Source: Methanomicrobiales archaeon
GTDB lineage: Archaea > Halobacteriota > Methanomicrobia > Methanomicrobiales > Methanospirillaceae
Direction of reading: 5' to 3'
DNA length: 8,371 nucleotides
NCBI GenBank assembly: GCA_017883495.1
Contig: JADGNL010000234.1
Span: 1-8,371 of the forward strand
Of the stretch, positions 1-7,068 are shown piece by piece; the stretch's first letter is position 1, and the number at the start of each line of letters is the position of its first letter. Both the position numbers and the translations under genes were made by a program. The notes beneath the pieces were generated by a model. That model was not told the origin of the DNA. It did no database searches and saw only the letters and a list, made by a program, of their open reading frames with translations.

Positions 1-431
1 CCGCTCGTCGCGAGGACTGCACCCGCCTGCTCGAGCTCGTCCGCGAGCTCGCAACGTTCGAGCGCGCGCCGGATGCGGTCACGGTCTCTCCCGCCCACTT
101 CGAGGAGGCCGGATTCGGCCCCTGCCCGGTCTGGCAGGCAGTGGTGGCCGAGATCGGAGGCACGGTTGTCGGCTTCGCGCTCTGGTACATTCGGTTCTCC
201 ACCTGGACCGGCTGTCGGCTCTACCTCGAGGACATCATCGTGACCGCGTCGCGCCGCGGGGAGGGGATCGGGCAACGGCTCTTCGAGGCCGCATTGGCCG
301 AGGCTCACGCGCGCGGATACGTCGGAATGACCTGGCAGATGCTGGACTGGAACGAGGGCGCGCGCCGCTTCTACGACCGGTTTGGACCCCGATACGACGG
401 CGAATGGGTCAACTGCCACATCGATCTCTGA
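1..431 (+). CDS. GNAT family N-acetyltransferase, diamine/thialysine acetyltransferase type (5' partial)
   Basis: The reading frame is open from the first complete codon at base 3 to the TGA at 429-431, giving 142 residues. The start codon lies just before the window. The visible protein begins ARREDCTRLLELVRELA and continues through FGPCP, FSTW and YLEDIIV. It then has the acetyl-CoA loop RRGEGIGQRL, then WNEGARRFYDRFG and a terminal EW segment. This order matches the SSAT-like branch of GNAT enzymes (spermidine/spermine or thialysine N-acetyltransferases, usually about 150-170 residues). They transfer acetyl from acetyl-CoA to an amine in the cytoplasm. Only a few N-terminal residues seem to be missing. 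A shorter start at the GTG at 141 would remove the conserved first helix and is unlikely. The exact amine substrate cannot be told from sequence. The gene is followed by the promoter of the next small gene, so the two are probably not one operon. Confidence 0.88.
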   Translation, partial: ARREDCTRLLELVRELATFERAPDAVTVSPAHFEEAGFGPCPVWQAVVAEIGGTVVGFALWYIRFSTWTGCRLYLEDIIVTASRRGEGIGQRLFEAALAEAHARGYVGMTWQMLDWNEGARRFYDRFGPRYDGEWVNCHIDL

Positions 432-500
432 TGTTGCGGAACGCCGCGGAATGGGGGCCCGATCCCGATTGCGAAGGCCCGGGCGAACGTTGAGGGGCCT

Positions 501-514
501 GGGAAAGTATATAT
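501..514 (+). promoter_or_regulatory. Archaeal BRE/TATA promoter of the small gene at 548
   Basis: The run TATATAT at 508-514 follows a purine-rich GGGAAAG at 501-507, which fits an archaeal BRE plus TATA box. It stands out as AT-rich in a very GC-rich stretch. With the usual 25-base spacing, transcription would start near 534-540, only about 8-14 bases before the ATG at 548. The message would therefore be almost leaderless, which agrees with the lack of a clear Shine-Dalgarno sequence there. This placement also argues against the ATG at 523 being used. Confidence 0.7.
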
Positions 515-547
515 CCTAATAAATGATCGTGTGGCTTGGTAAATTCT

Positions 548-691
548 ATGCCGAACAAAGATACAAAGAAGGACACACCGCGCTCGGATACGAGCAGCAC
601 CAAGAGCGACACCGGCTCGAAGACCTCCTCCGATACCCGGAAGAAGTCGGAATCGCGCCCGGACTCCGGTTCGAGCTCGCACAAGCGGTGA
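548..691 (+). CDS. Small hydrophilic, probably disordered protein of 47 residues
   Basis: I do not recognise this gene. The frame starts MPNKDTKKDTPRSDTSS and ends at the TGA at 689-691. By my count it holds 13 Ser, 8 Lys, 7 Thr, 6 Asp and 4 Arg. Apart from the initiator Met it has no Ala, Val, Leu, Ile, Phe, Trp, Tyr or Cys, so no folded core is expected. A (K/S)DT triplet recurs at residues 4-6, 8-10, 13-15, 20-22 and 28-30. Net charge is about +5. Three things support coding: a strong TATA box at 508-514, hairpins right after the stop, and about 83% G or C at third codon positions (39 of 47). The overlapping 523-747 frame has only about 66%. A nucleic-acid or RNP-associated role is possible but unsupported. 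It has no visible link to the flanking genes. Confidence 0.6.
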   Translation: MPNKDTKKDTPRSDTSSTKSDTGSKTSSDTRKKSESRPDSGSSSHKR

Positions 692-700
692 TACTGCACC

Positions 701-720
701 GGAACAACGACTATTGTTCC
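701..720 (+). other. Stem-loop, first of two adjacent hairpins
   Basis: GGAACAA at 701-707 is the exact reverse complement of TTGTTCC at 714-720, giving a 7-bp stem with the 6-base loop CGACTA. It lies 9 bases after the stop of the small gene and abuts the larger hairpin at 720-744, sharing one base. It probably belongs to the 3' end of the small gene's transcript, as a terminator or stability element. No specific function can be assigned. Confidence 0.5.
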
Positions 721-744
721 CGGGCCGTCTGTACGACGGCCCGG
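720..744. terminator. Strong hairpin between convergent genes, possible bidirectional terminator
   Basis: CCGGGCCGTC at 720-729 pairs perfectly with GACGGCCCGG at 735-744 around the loop TGTAC, a 10-bp GC-rich stem. It sits between the small plus-strand gene and the minus-strand tRNA-Leu gene, so a symmetric stem could end or stabilise both transcripts. On the plus strand a pyrimidine-rich tract (TAATCTCCCCTCCC) follows. There is no long T-run on either side, and archaeal termination depends mainly on T-runs, so a 3'-end stabilising or processing structure is an equal possibility. Confidence 0.5.
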
Positions 745-803
745 TAATCTCCCCTCCCGAGGCTTCTCCCTCTAGGACGGGACCCTTGGTACCGGTTCCT
801 CAA

Positions 804-886
804 TGCGGGGGAAGGGACTCGAACCCCTGAACTCCTTCGAGAGACGCTCTTGAGGCGTCCGCCGTTGGCCGCTTGGCTACCCCCGC
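804..886 (-). tRNA. tRNA-Leu(CAA)
   Basis: Read on the minus strand, the acceptor arms GCGGGGG (886-880) and CCCCCGC (811-805) pair perfectly. They are followed by discriminator A at 804. The D arm reads GCC...GGC. The anticodon stem GACGC/GCGTC encloses the loop CTCAAGA with anticodon CAA (bases 852-850). A long variable arm follows, and the T arm contains GGTTCGAAT. The long variable arm and the CAA anticodon identify a leucine tRNA reading UUG. No intron is present, and CCA is not encoded, because the next bases on the minus strand are TTG. It lies 45 bases downstream of the DP2 stop on the same strand but has its own promoter. Confidence 0.96.
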
Positions 887-911
887 GCGGATCAGCGTGG
901 AGCCCGCAGCG

Positions 912-919
912 ATATATAT
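912..919 (-). promoter_or_regulatory. TATA box of tRNA-Leu
   Basis: ATATATAT on the minus strand is centred about 29 bases upstream of the tRNA 5' end at 886. This is the expected position of an archaeal TATA box for a tRNA transcript with a leader of only a few bases. It fills most of the gap between the tRNA and the DP2 stop at 932, so the tRNA can be made independently of the polymerase gene. Confidence 0.8.
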
Positions 920-931
920 GCGGCGATGGGC

Positions 932-3900
932 TCAGAGAAAGTCGGCGAGCCCGAGCTGCTCGACCTTCGGCTTGCCGAAGGTCGACTCGATGTTGAGGTC
1001 CAGCACCTCGATTCGCTGGCGCGTGTACTCGGACACGCCGTAGTCCACGCACATCCGCCGCGACATTTCCAAATACTTCTTGACCGAGGACTCGTGCACG
1101 GTCTGGATGACGGCCTGGCCGCACCCTGAGCACTTGCCGCCGAGTGGCATGCGCCTGTACTTGGCCGAGCAGCGCGTGCACCGGAACTTCTGCTTCGAGA
1201 AGGCCGAGAGGTTGCCCATCAGATCGCGGATGAAATGGGTGTTGAGCACCCGCTCGGCCACGTCATCGGCGTCGACGGCCCGGATCCGCACGGCGAGTGC
1301 GAGCTCGGCCTCGAGCTTCTCGGCCATGGTCTCGAGCGAGGTGTACGTCGATTCGAGCGGGCCCTTGGAGATGTCGGAGGTATCGTGCGTGAACCGGAAG
1401 CCCTCGACCTGCCTGAAGGTGCCGAGCCGGTGCTCGACCCGATCGATCAGGGGGTCCACGTCTTTCGGGTGGGCGCACTCGAGGGCGGCCAGGTAGAGCT
1501 CGAGCGGGTATCCGTCGCCGACGTCGACGTTCAATGACTCCTTGTCGATCTCCTTGGGGTCCAGCCGCGTGGTCAGCACGAGCGGCGCGTCCATGGTTCC
1601 GCCCCGATTCTCGGGCAGGAACCGGCGCGAGAAGTTCAGGAGGCCGTCGAGGAGAAGCATGACGCAGTCCTCATCCCCATCGCACTGGCCCGTGAAGACA
1701 CCGTTCGCGAGGACAGAATGATCCTCGGCAACGGTCAGGCAGTAGACCCGGTCGTCGGGGCAGGGCACCTCGTCGATCCGTGCAACCCTGTCTGCGAGGA
1801 TCGCGGACCCCACTGCTGCCGGAAGTGGGTCCCCGGCTCTGAGTTCGACCGCGCGGATTCGGCGCACCCGGTCCTCCTCGAGGACGAGCATGGCGTGGTC
1901 CGGCGTCACTGCGAGGACGCGCCCCTGCACCGTCTCGATCCGGAGCAGTGTCGAGGGTGCGCGATGGAGCGAGACTGCCGTTATCCGGCGAACGTGCGGC
2001 CTTCCTGCGGCGTCGACAGCTCTCGTTGCGAACGGCCGGACCGGGTCGGACCAGAAGGTCCCCGCATGGTCGAGGTCGGCGCGGGAGAGGTCGAACTGCT
2101 CGAGGACGAACTCGCGAATCGGGACGCGGCGCCACGCGCCCCGGTAGTCCCAGACCTCGATCTCGGTCTCGCCGTGAAAGCAGTTCCGGCGCTTGGCCGC
2201 GTGGAAAAACGGGTGGGCGTAGCCGACGTTCGCCTTCGTGTACCCGACAAGCCGGCAGAGGACGCCGGCCGATGTATGCGGCGCGAGGCCGATCAGGAGC
2301 CGGCCGATGATGTCCGCCGGAGTCGTCGCCCGGTAATACGGCGGAAGGTCGTAGAGCCGCTCGAGCTCGTCGTCCACGAACCCTGCCACACGGACCAGCC
2401 AGTCGCCGCACTTCTCCGAGACGAGAATGTCCTGGGGACGGAGCTCGACCACCTGGTCCGCCTCCTCGAGCGGACGGCCATCGATGTCGGTCGGATACCC
2501 GAGCTCCACGAGCCGCGCGGGCTCGACCCCGAGCTCGGCCGGCCGGACGTGCGTGACCGGCAGGTCGATCATGTCGTACCGGACGGTTCCGTCCTTGAAG
2601 ACGTACAGCCCGGCCTTCGCCCGAAGCACGCCCTTCCCCAGGTCCTCGACTGCCCGCTCGCGCGAGATCATCCCCTTGACCCCCTTCACGAGCGTGACCT
2701 GGCCAGCGCGGACGCCGCAGCGTTCCATCGCGTCCGCGAACTCATCGCGAACGTTGATCTGAACCTTCTGCGAGCAGGTCGTGCCCGCGTCGCAGGCCGG
2801 GCAGCGGTCGGACTCGACGAGACGGTTGCAGCGCGGGCATCGGAAGACGGGGAGGGTATGCGCCCCGCAGGTGCAGCGGTTGCGGAACGTGACCGTGCCG
2901 CAGGCCGGGCAGCGCCGCTCGCCGACCTCGGCCGTGATCACGCCCCCGTCCATGTTCGGTCGATCCGCGTGGTTTGAGGCCTCCTGGAGCGAGCGGCGCG
3001 AACCGCCGGCCTCGCCGACGGGAAAGAGGGCGTGAGGGGGCGGCTTCATCTCGCGGGGCTTGGACTTGCCCGGCCGGCCCATCCGTCCGCCGATCCGGGT
3101 CCCGGCCTTGCCGCGCATGCGCATGCCCGAGAGATGCCGGACGAGAGCGAGGGAGTCGCTCCGCGGCGCGTCATCCCATGCCGGGCTGCGGCGGAGCCCG
3201 AGGTCGAGGCCGAGCGCGGCGAGCAGGACGAGGTGGCGGTCGATCACGAGCTCGCCGTTCCGGACGCGGTGGGGCACGAGCGCCTCCTCGAGCCACCGCT
3301 TCGGGTCGGGTTCGTTCGGCATCCGCAGGACGCCGTCCTCGATCCGACCGGTCCGCGCGACAAACCCGGAGAGGGCGTCGATGGCGGCGGGGGGCAGATC
3401 GTCGAAGAACGGCTGGAAGGCGGGGTGAAGGTATCCGCCGGAGAGCGCGTACCCGATCGCCTCGACCTCGTCTCCCGGCGGAGCCGCCTCGTGCTCGAGT
3501 AGCCACCACTCGTCGCAGTACCCGGCCGGCACGAGGACGTGGTTGTTCTCGAGGAACTCGCCGAACGAGATCAGGATCTCGCCGACGTCCAGGATCCGTT
3601 CGACCTCCGGCCCGACGCGGCGCGCCTCGTCGAGGTCGTCGACCCGGAGCACGTCCCCGTTCCGGAGCACGACAGTCGGCCCCTCGATCGTGTCCACGGG
3701 CACGATCCCGGCCGCCTTGCCCGGGCGTTCGACCTTCATCTGCGTCCCGACCGCGAGGAACTCCCCGAGCAGGTGCATGGTCGCCGGGTTCAGCCCCGCC
3801 GCAGCGAATCCCGTGTTCCGGGATCGGCCGTACCGAAGACGGAAGCCGCCCGTCCGCATCGGGTGGGAGAAGACGGGCCGGCCCGCGATCAGGTCGCGGA

Positions 3901-4789
3901 GATACTTGTCCTTCGGCTTGACTCCAATGTCCTCCTCGTCGGACTTCGCAGCCCCGCCGATCAGGACGTCGAGCCACTCCCAGCCGGCCATCTTCATCTT
4001 GCGGACGTTCTTCTGGATCTTCGGCGCCTTCAGGGCGAGCCCTTCGGCGATCACGAGCGCCATCCCGCCGCGGACGGTGTTCGTCTCGACCCGTTCGAGG
4101 TTCCGGTAGCCCGAGACCTCCTGCTGCTCGGTCGCCTCGCCGTCGATGCAGACCGGGCAGTTCTCGACGATCATCCGGATCTCCTTCTCGCTCGGCAGGT
4201 ACTGGAGGCTCATGATCGAGTTGTACTGCCGGATCTCCTCGACGTAGCGCTCGACCTCCTCGGGGCGGGGATGGTAGCGGTTGATCCCGAGTGCCTGCCG
4301 AACGTAGTCGCCAACCAGGACCGAGAGGGCCTGCGCCGTGCCGCCGGCGGACCGGATGGGGCCGGCGTAATAGACCTTGAGGTAGTCGCTCCCGTCGTCG
4401 TTCCGGCCGAGCCCGACCTTGCCGATCCCCTCGGTGGGGGCCGCGACCACGCCCTCGGTCAGGAGCGCCATCGCCGTCCGGATCGCGTGGTCCAGGATCT
4501 CCTCGCGCGTGGTCTCGCCGAAGCGGCGGGCGACGAAGTCGTCGCCGATCCGGAGCGCGGCCTCCTCGCGCGACATCTCGGTCTCGAGCTCGCGGATCCG
4601 GGCCGCGACCCCCGTGATCCCGAGCAGGGCCTCGACCCGATCCGCGAGGTCGTTCGCGACCGGGATCTCGACCCGGGTCGTCGGGTCGAGCCCGGTACGC
4701 CGTGCTTCCTCCGCGATCGCCATGGCTTCGGCGAGCTGGGCCTGAAGCGCATCGAGGTAGGCGGCCATCGCGGGGGAGACCTCGGTCAT
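932..4789 (-). CDS. polC: DNA polymerase D large subunit DP2 (PolII large subunit), intein-containing precursor
   Basis: This encodes the catalytic subunit of PolD, the archaeal replicative polymerase that works with the small exonuclease subunit DP1 and with PCNA. The precursor has 1285 residues, or 1119 after removal of the intein (precursor 870-1035), which fits the family. The N-terminal half has typical DP2 segments such as YYAGPIRSAGGTAQALSVLVG and RQYNSIMSLQYLPSEKEI. A zinc-binding cluster with nine Cys spans 627-672, starting CPACG. The catalytic motif CDGDED is at 1036-1041, directly after the intein. A C-terminal zinc finger uses Cys 1204, 1207, 1220 and 1223. The protein ends QLGLADFL, a PCNA-interacting motif. 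I chose the ATG at 4789 because MTEVSPAMAAYLDALQ looks like the normal DP2 start. The frame stays open to 5467, but that part overlaps the helicase gene. The start is 23 bases after the helicase stop, so the genes are probably one operon. DP1 is not in this window. Confidence 0.97.
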   Translation of the reverse strand: MTEVSPAMAAYLDALQAQLAEAMAIAEEARRTGLDPTTRVEIPVANDLADRVEALLGITGVAARIRELETEMSREEAALRIGDDFVARRFGETTREEILDHAIRTAMALLTEGVVAAPTEGIGKVGLGRNDDGSDYLKVYYAGPIRSAGGTAQALSVLVGDYVRQALGINRYHPRPEEVERYVEEIRQYNSIMSLQYLPSEKEIRMIVENCPVCIDGEATEQQEVSGYRNLERVETNTVRGGMALVIAEGLALKAPKIQKNVRKMKMAGWEWLDVLIGGAAKSDEEDIGVKPKDKYLRDLIAGRPVFSHPMRTGGFRLRYGRSRNTGFAAAGLNPATMHLLGEFLAVGTQMKVERPGKAAGIVPVDTIEGPTVVLRNGDVLRVDDLDEARRVGPEVERILDVGEILISFGEFLENNHVLVPAGYCDEWWLLEHEAAPPGDEVEAIGYALSGGYLHPAFQPFFDDLPPAAIDALSGFVARTGRIEDGVLRMPNEPDPKRWLEEALVPHRVRNGELVIDRHLVLLAALGLDLGLRRSPAWDDAPRSDSLALVRHLSGMRMRGKAGTRIGGRMGRPGKSKPREMKPPPHALFPVGEAGGSRRSLQEASNHADRPNMDGGVITAEVGERRCPACGTVTFRNRCTCGAHTLPVFRCPRCNRLVESDRCPACDAGTTCSQKVQINVRDEFADAMERCGVRAGQVTLVKGVKGMISRERAVEDLGKGVLRAKAGLYVFKDGTVRYDMIDLPVTHVRPAELGVEPARLVELGYPTDIDGRPLEEADQVVELRPQDILVSEKCGDWLVRVAGFVDDELERLYDLPPYYRATTPADIIGRLLIGLAPHTSAGVLCRLVGYTKANVGYAHPFFHAAKRRNCFHGETEIEVWDYRGAWRRVPIREFVLEQFDLSRADLDHAGTFWSDPVRPFATRAVDAAGRPHVRRITAVSLHRAPSTLLRIETVQGRVLAVTPDHAMLVLEEDRVRRIRAVELRAGDPLPAAVGSAILADRVARIDEVPCPDDRVYCLTVAEDHSVLANGVFTGQCDGDEDCVMLLLDGLLNFSRRFLPENRGGTMDAPLVLTTRLDPKEIDKESLNVDVGDGYPLELYLAALECAHPKDVDPLIDRVEHRLGTFRQVEGFRFTHDTSDISKGPLESTYTSLETMAEKLEAELALAVRIRAVDADDVAERVLNTHFIRDLMGNLSAFSKQKFRCTRCSAKYRRMPLGGKCSGCGQAVIQTVHESSVKKYLEMSRRMCVDYGVSEYTRQRIEVLDLNIESTFGKPKVEQLGLADFL
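1685..2182 (-). other. Mini-intein in DP2 (166 residues, no homing endonuclease)
   Basis: The conserved DP2 sequence KRRN/CDGDED is split by an in-frame insert from Cys1 (codon 2182-2180) to Gln166 (codon 1687-1685). Block A is CFHGETEIEVW, with nucleophile Cys1. Block B contains TPDH at intein residues 93-96. Block F is VYCLTVAEDHSVLANG, and block G is NGVFTGQ followed by extein Cys+1. No LAGLIDADG endonuclease motif is present. Only about 40 residues lie between blocks B and F, so this is a splicing-only element. The last residue is Gln rather than the usual Asn, and the one before it is Gly rather than His. A C-terminal Gln is known from the Pyrococcus abyssi PolII intein, which still splices and, as I recall, sits at the same position. 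Splicing must occur to rebuild the catalytic site. Confidence 0.95.
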
Positions 4790-4812
4790 CCCATAGCATA
4801 GGCGGTCGGGAC

Positions 4813-7068
4813 TTAATGGGTTGCTGACAGCCGGAGCAGCTCGTCGAGGACGGCCACCGCGCCGGCCTTGTCGAGGGGCTGATTGTCGTTGCCGCACTTG
4901 GGCGAGTAGATGCAGGACGGGCACCCATCCTCGCAGGGGCAATCCGCGACCAGGGCCCGCGCGGTCGCCGCGACCTCGGGCAGGAGGGCGGCGGCCGTCC
5001 GCGCGAGACCAGCGCCGCCGGTCGCGCCGTCGTAGACGCAGATCGCGGGGCAGCCGTCGCCGTTCGCGCCGGGCGAAGAGAACTGGAGCGTGGAGAAGCC
5101 GCCGAGGTCGGCGCGGTCGCAGAGGAGGTGGATGGGCAGGCACGCGATCAGGGCGTGCTCGGCCCCGTGGAGAGCGCCGGCCGGGTCGAGGCCGGCGGCC
5201 GTGAGCGCGGCGGGAAGGCCGGGCGGGAAGGTCCACCAGCAACCGGTCGTTTCGAACGAGAGCGGAGGGAGGTCGAGTGGGATGACAGCGACTGTTTCTC
5301 CGTACCGGCGGATCCGGTATCCGCCGAACTCCTGCACGACCGTCACCTCGCCGGTCCGTACGGTAAAGGCGCCGTGGCGGTGCTCCTCGTCGGGCGTGCC
5401 CGGCGTGATCGCGGTCGAGAAGAGAGGGGCCGTCTGGTAGTCGACCTCGATCGCTTCGGCCGTGCACTCGCGTGCCGCGAGATCCATGGCCGTGACCCGG
5501 TACGTCTCGGCCTGGTGAAGCAGGACGGCACCCGAGTGCGCCTCGCGGTAAGCGTGGTCCCGGTCGAGGGTCTCGAGGAGGTGCCCGTCGGCGACCACGG
5601 TGAACCGGTCCTCCGCGCCGCCGGCGAGATCGACGGCGGCCACGGCCCGGCCCGGGCCGCAGTAGACGTGGCCGTACGGCGTGGCGCGGAGGAGGTGGTG
5701 GTCCCGGAGCGGGCCGAGGAGGGCCGCGAGCCCCTCACCGAAGAGGGCCTGGTCCGCGTCCGTGAGCGGCAGCTCGGCCGCCGCGCAGAGGAGGTGGCCG
5801 GCAAGCACGGCCGGGTTCGAGGGGTCGAGACAGGCGTGCTCATGGGGGCGGCCGAAGAACGCGGCGGGGTGACGCATGTAGTACTGATCGAGGGGCCCCT
5901 CGTTCGCCACCAGGACCGCGAGCGATGGACCGCCCGTCCGCCCGGCCCGCCCGGCCTGCTGCCAGGTCGCGGAGACCGATCCGGGATACCCGGCGATCAC
6001 GACCGCGTCGAGCCCGCCCACGTCGATGCCGAGCTCGAGCGCGTTCGTGGTCACCACGCCGCGGAGCCGCCCCTCCTTCAGCCCCCGCTCGATCCCGCGC
6101 CGCTCCTCCGCGAGGTACCCGGCCCGATACGTCGCGACGAGGTCCGGGTCGGCGAGGCCCTCGCGCGCCCAGGCTCCGATCAGCTCGGCCGACTTTCGCG
6201 AGGGGGCGAAGCAGAGGGTCTGGAGGCCGCGATCGACGCAGTCGACGAAGAGCCGCTTCGCGTCGGTCAGGGTCGAGCGCGCTCCGGCCGCGGAGGGATT
6301 GTAGAGCACGAACTCCCGGGAGCCCTGCGGCGCCCCGCTCTCGCCGATCAGAACAGCCGAACGGCCCGTCAGGGTCGCGGCGAACTCCTCGGGGTTCGCG
6401 AGGGTCGCGGTCGAGAGGACGAAGACCGGGTTGCCGCCGTGGTGGCGGCAGACCCGCTGGAATCTGCGGAGGAGGAGGGCGATGTTCGCGCCGAAGACCC
6501 CGCGGTAGCGGTGTGCCTCGTCCACGACCACGACCTGGAGGCCTGCGAGGAACCGATGCCACTTCGCGTGCCAGGGCAGCACCTGGTGGAGCTCGTACGG
6601 GTTCGAGAGCACGATCCGGGACCGTTGCCGGATCCCGGGCCGGCGAGATGCGGGAGTATCGCCGTCGTACACTGCAGGGGCGATTGAGAGGCAAGTGGCG
6701 GCCTCGGCGCTCAGGAGAACCCGGAGCTGGTCGTTCGCGAGCGCCTTGGTCGGGTAGAGGTAAAGCGCGGTCGCCGCCGGGTTGCGAACGAGTGCTTCGA
6801 GTACGGGGAGCGTGAAGGCCAGTGTCTTGCCCGACGCCGTGGGCGTGGTCAGCACGAGGTCGCGGCCCTCGCGGACCGTGTCGAGTGCCCGGACCTGATG
6901 CGTATAGAGCCGGATTCCCTCCCGAGCCAGCCAGCCTGCAAGCGGCTCGGGGAGGGGCCGGGACGGGATCGCGTATTCTGCGGCTCGCCCCGGCATGCGC
7001 TCGATGTGTGCGATGCAGGCGGCCTGCGCGTCCTGTGCGATCGCCGTGGCGGCGTCCTCAGCCGTCAT
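4813..7068 (-). CDS. mrfA: MrfA/YprA-like SF2 DEAH-box helicase with C-terminal four-cysteine zinc-binding domain
   Basis: This is a 751-residue ATP-dependent 3'-5' DNA helicase candidate of the MrfA/Hrq1 group. Helicase motifs appear in order: YTHQ around residue 58, Walker A TPTASGKT at 75-82, YPTKALANDQ, DEAH at 183-186 and STATLAN at 219-225. Motif V TNALELGIDVGG and motif VI QQAGRAGRTGG follow. NPYELHQVLPWHAKWHRFL at 156-174 resembles the ILPxH-type segment of this family. The C-terminus carries the family's DUF1998/MZB cysteines at 712, 716, 719 and 725 (CEDGCPSCIYSPKC), followed by N-rich GNDNQPLDK. The start ATG at 7068 overlaps the end of the exonuclease gene by 11 bases and is preceded by a GAGGT Shine-Dalgarno sequence. 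Longer starts up to 7434 would lie inside the exonuclease gene and give unrelated sequence. B. subtilis MrfA repairs mitomycin C damage together with MrfB. The substrate in archaea is unknown. An Lhr helicase is excluded by the C-terminal domain. Confidence 0.93.
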   Translation of the reverse strand: MTAEDAATAIAQDAQAACIAHIERMPGRAAEYAIPSRPLPEPLAGWLAREGIRLYTHQVRALDTVREGRDLVLTTPTASGKTLAFTLPVLEALVRNPAATALYLYPTKALANDQLRVLLSAEAATCLSIAPAVYDGDTPASRRPGIRQRSRIVLSNPYELHQVLPWHAKWHRFLAGLQVVVVDEAHRYRGVFGANIALLLRRFQRVCRHHGGNPVFVLSTATLANPEEFAATLTGRSAVLIGESGAPQGSREFVLYNPSAAGARSTLTDAKRLFVDCVDRGLQTLCFAPSRKSAELIGAWAREGLADPDLVATYRAGYLAEERRGIERGLKEGRLRGVVTTNALELGIDVGGLDAVVIAGYPGSVSATWQQAGRAGRTGGPSLAVLVANEGPLDQYYMRHPAAFFGRPHEHACLDPSNPAVLAGHLLCAAAELPLTDADQALFGEGLAALLGPLRDHHLLRATPYGHVYCGPGRAVAAVDLAGGAEDRFTVVADGHLLETLDRDHAYREAHSGAVLLHQAETYRVTAMDLAARECTAEAIEVDYQTAPLFSTAITPGTPDEEHRHGAFTVRTGEVTVVQEFGGYRIRRYGETVAVIPLDLPPLSFETTGCWWTFPPGLPAALTAAGLDPAGALHGAEHALIACLPIHLLCDRADLGGFSTLQFSSPGANGDGCPAICVYDGATGGAGLARTAAALLPEVAATARALVADCPCEDGCPSCIYSPKCGNDNQPLDKAGAVAVLDELLRLSATH

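Noticed and set aside
475..500. A 6-bp stem AGGCCC/GGGCCT with a 14-base loop after the acetyltransferase
   Set aside because: The stem is short and the loop long in GC-rich DNA. It directly abuts the promoter and has no T-run, so it is too weak to call a terminator.
371..699. Two minus-strand frames across the end of the acetyltransferase and the small gene
   Set aside because: They are arginine- and serine-rich shadows with no recognisable motif and no promoter. They lie opposite better-supported features.
523..747. A 74-codon plus-strand frame starting MIVWLGKFYAEQ, overlapping the small gene
   Set aside because: Its ATG lies upstream of the transcription start predicted from the TATA box. 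Third-position G+C is only about 66%, and the frame runs through both hairpins. The 548 frame fits better.
3115..3126. Tandem GCATGC palindromes
   Set aside because: They encode an Arg-Met-Arg-Met stretch within DP2 and are explained by codon choice. There are no further copies nearby.
3539..4801. A 420-codon open frame antisense to DP2
   Set aside because: It has the same GC-driven origin. It has no motifs, and the opposite strand is clearly DP2.
4790..5467. N-terminal extension of DP2 upstream of 4789
   Set aside because: It overlaps the helicase gene in another frame and reads as arginine/proline-rich noise. The DP2 family start matches the ATG at 4789.
5128..6687. A 519-codon open frame antisense to the helicase
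   Set aside because: Long antisense frames are expected in very GC-rich coding DNA. The translation is Arg/Gly/Glu/Val-rich with no domain.
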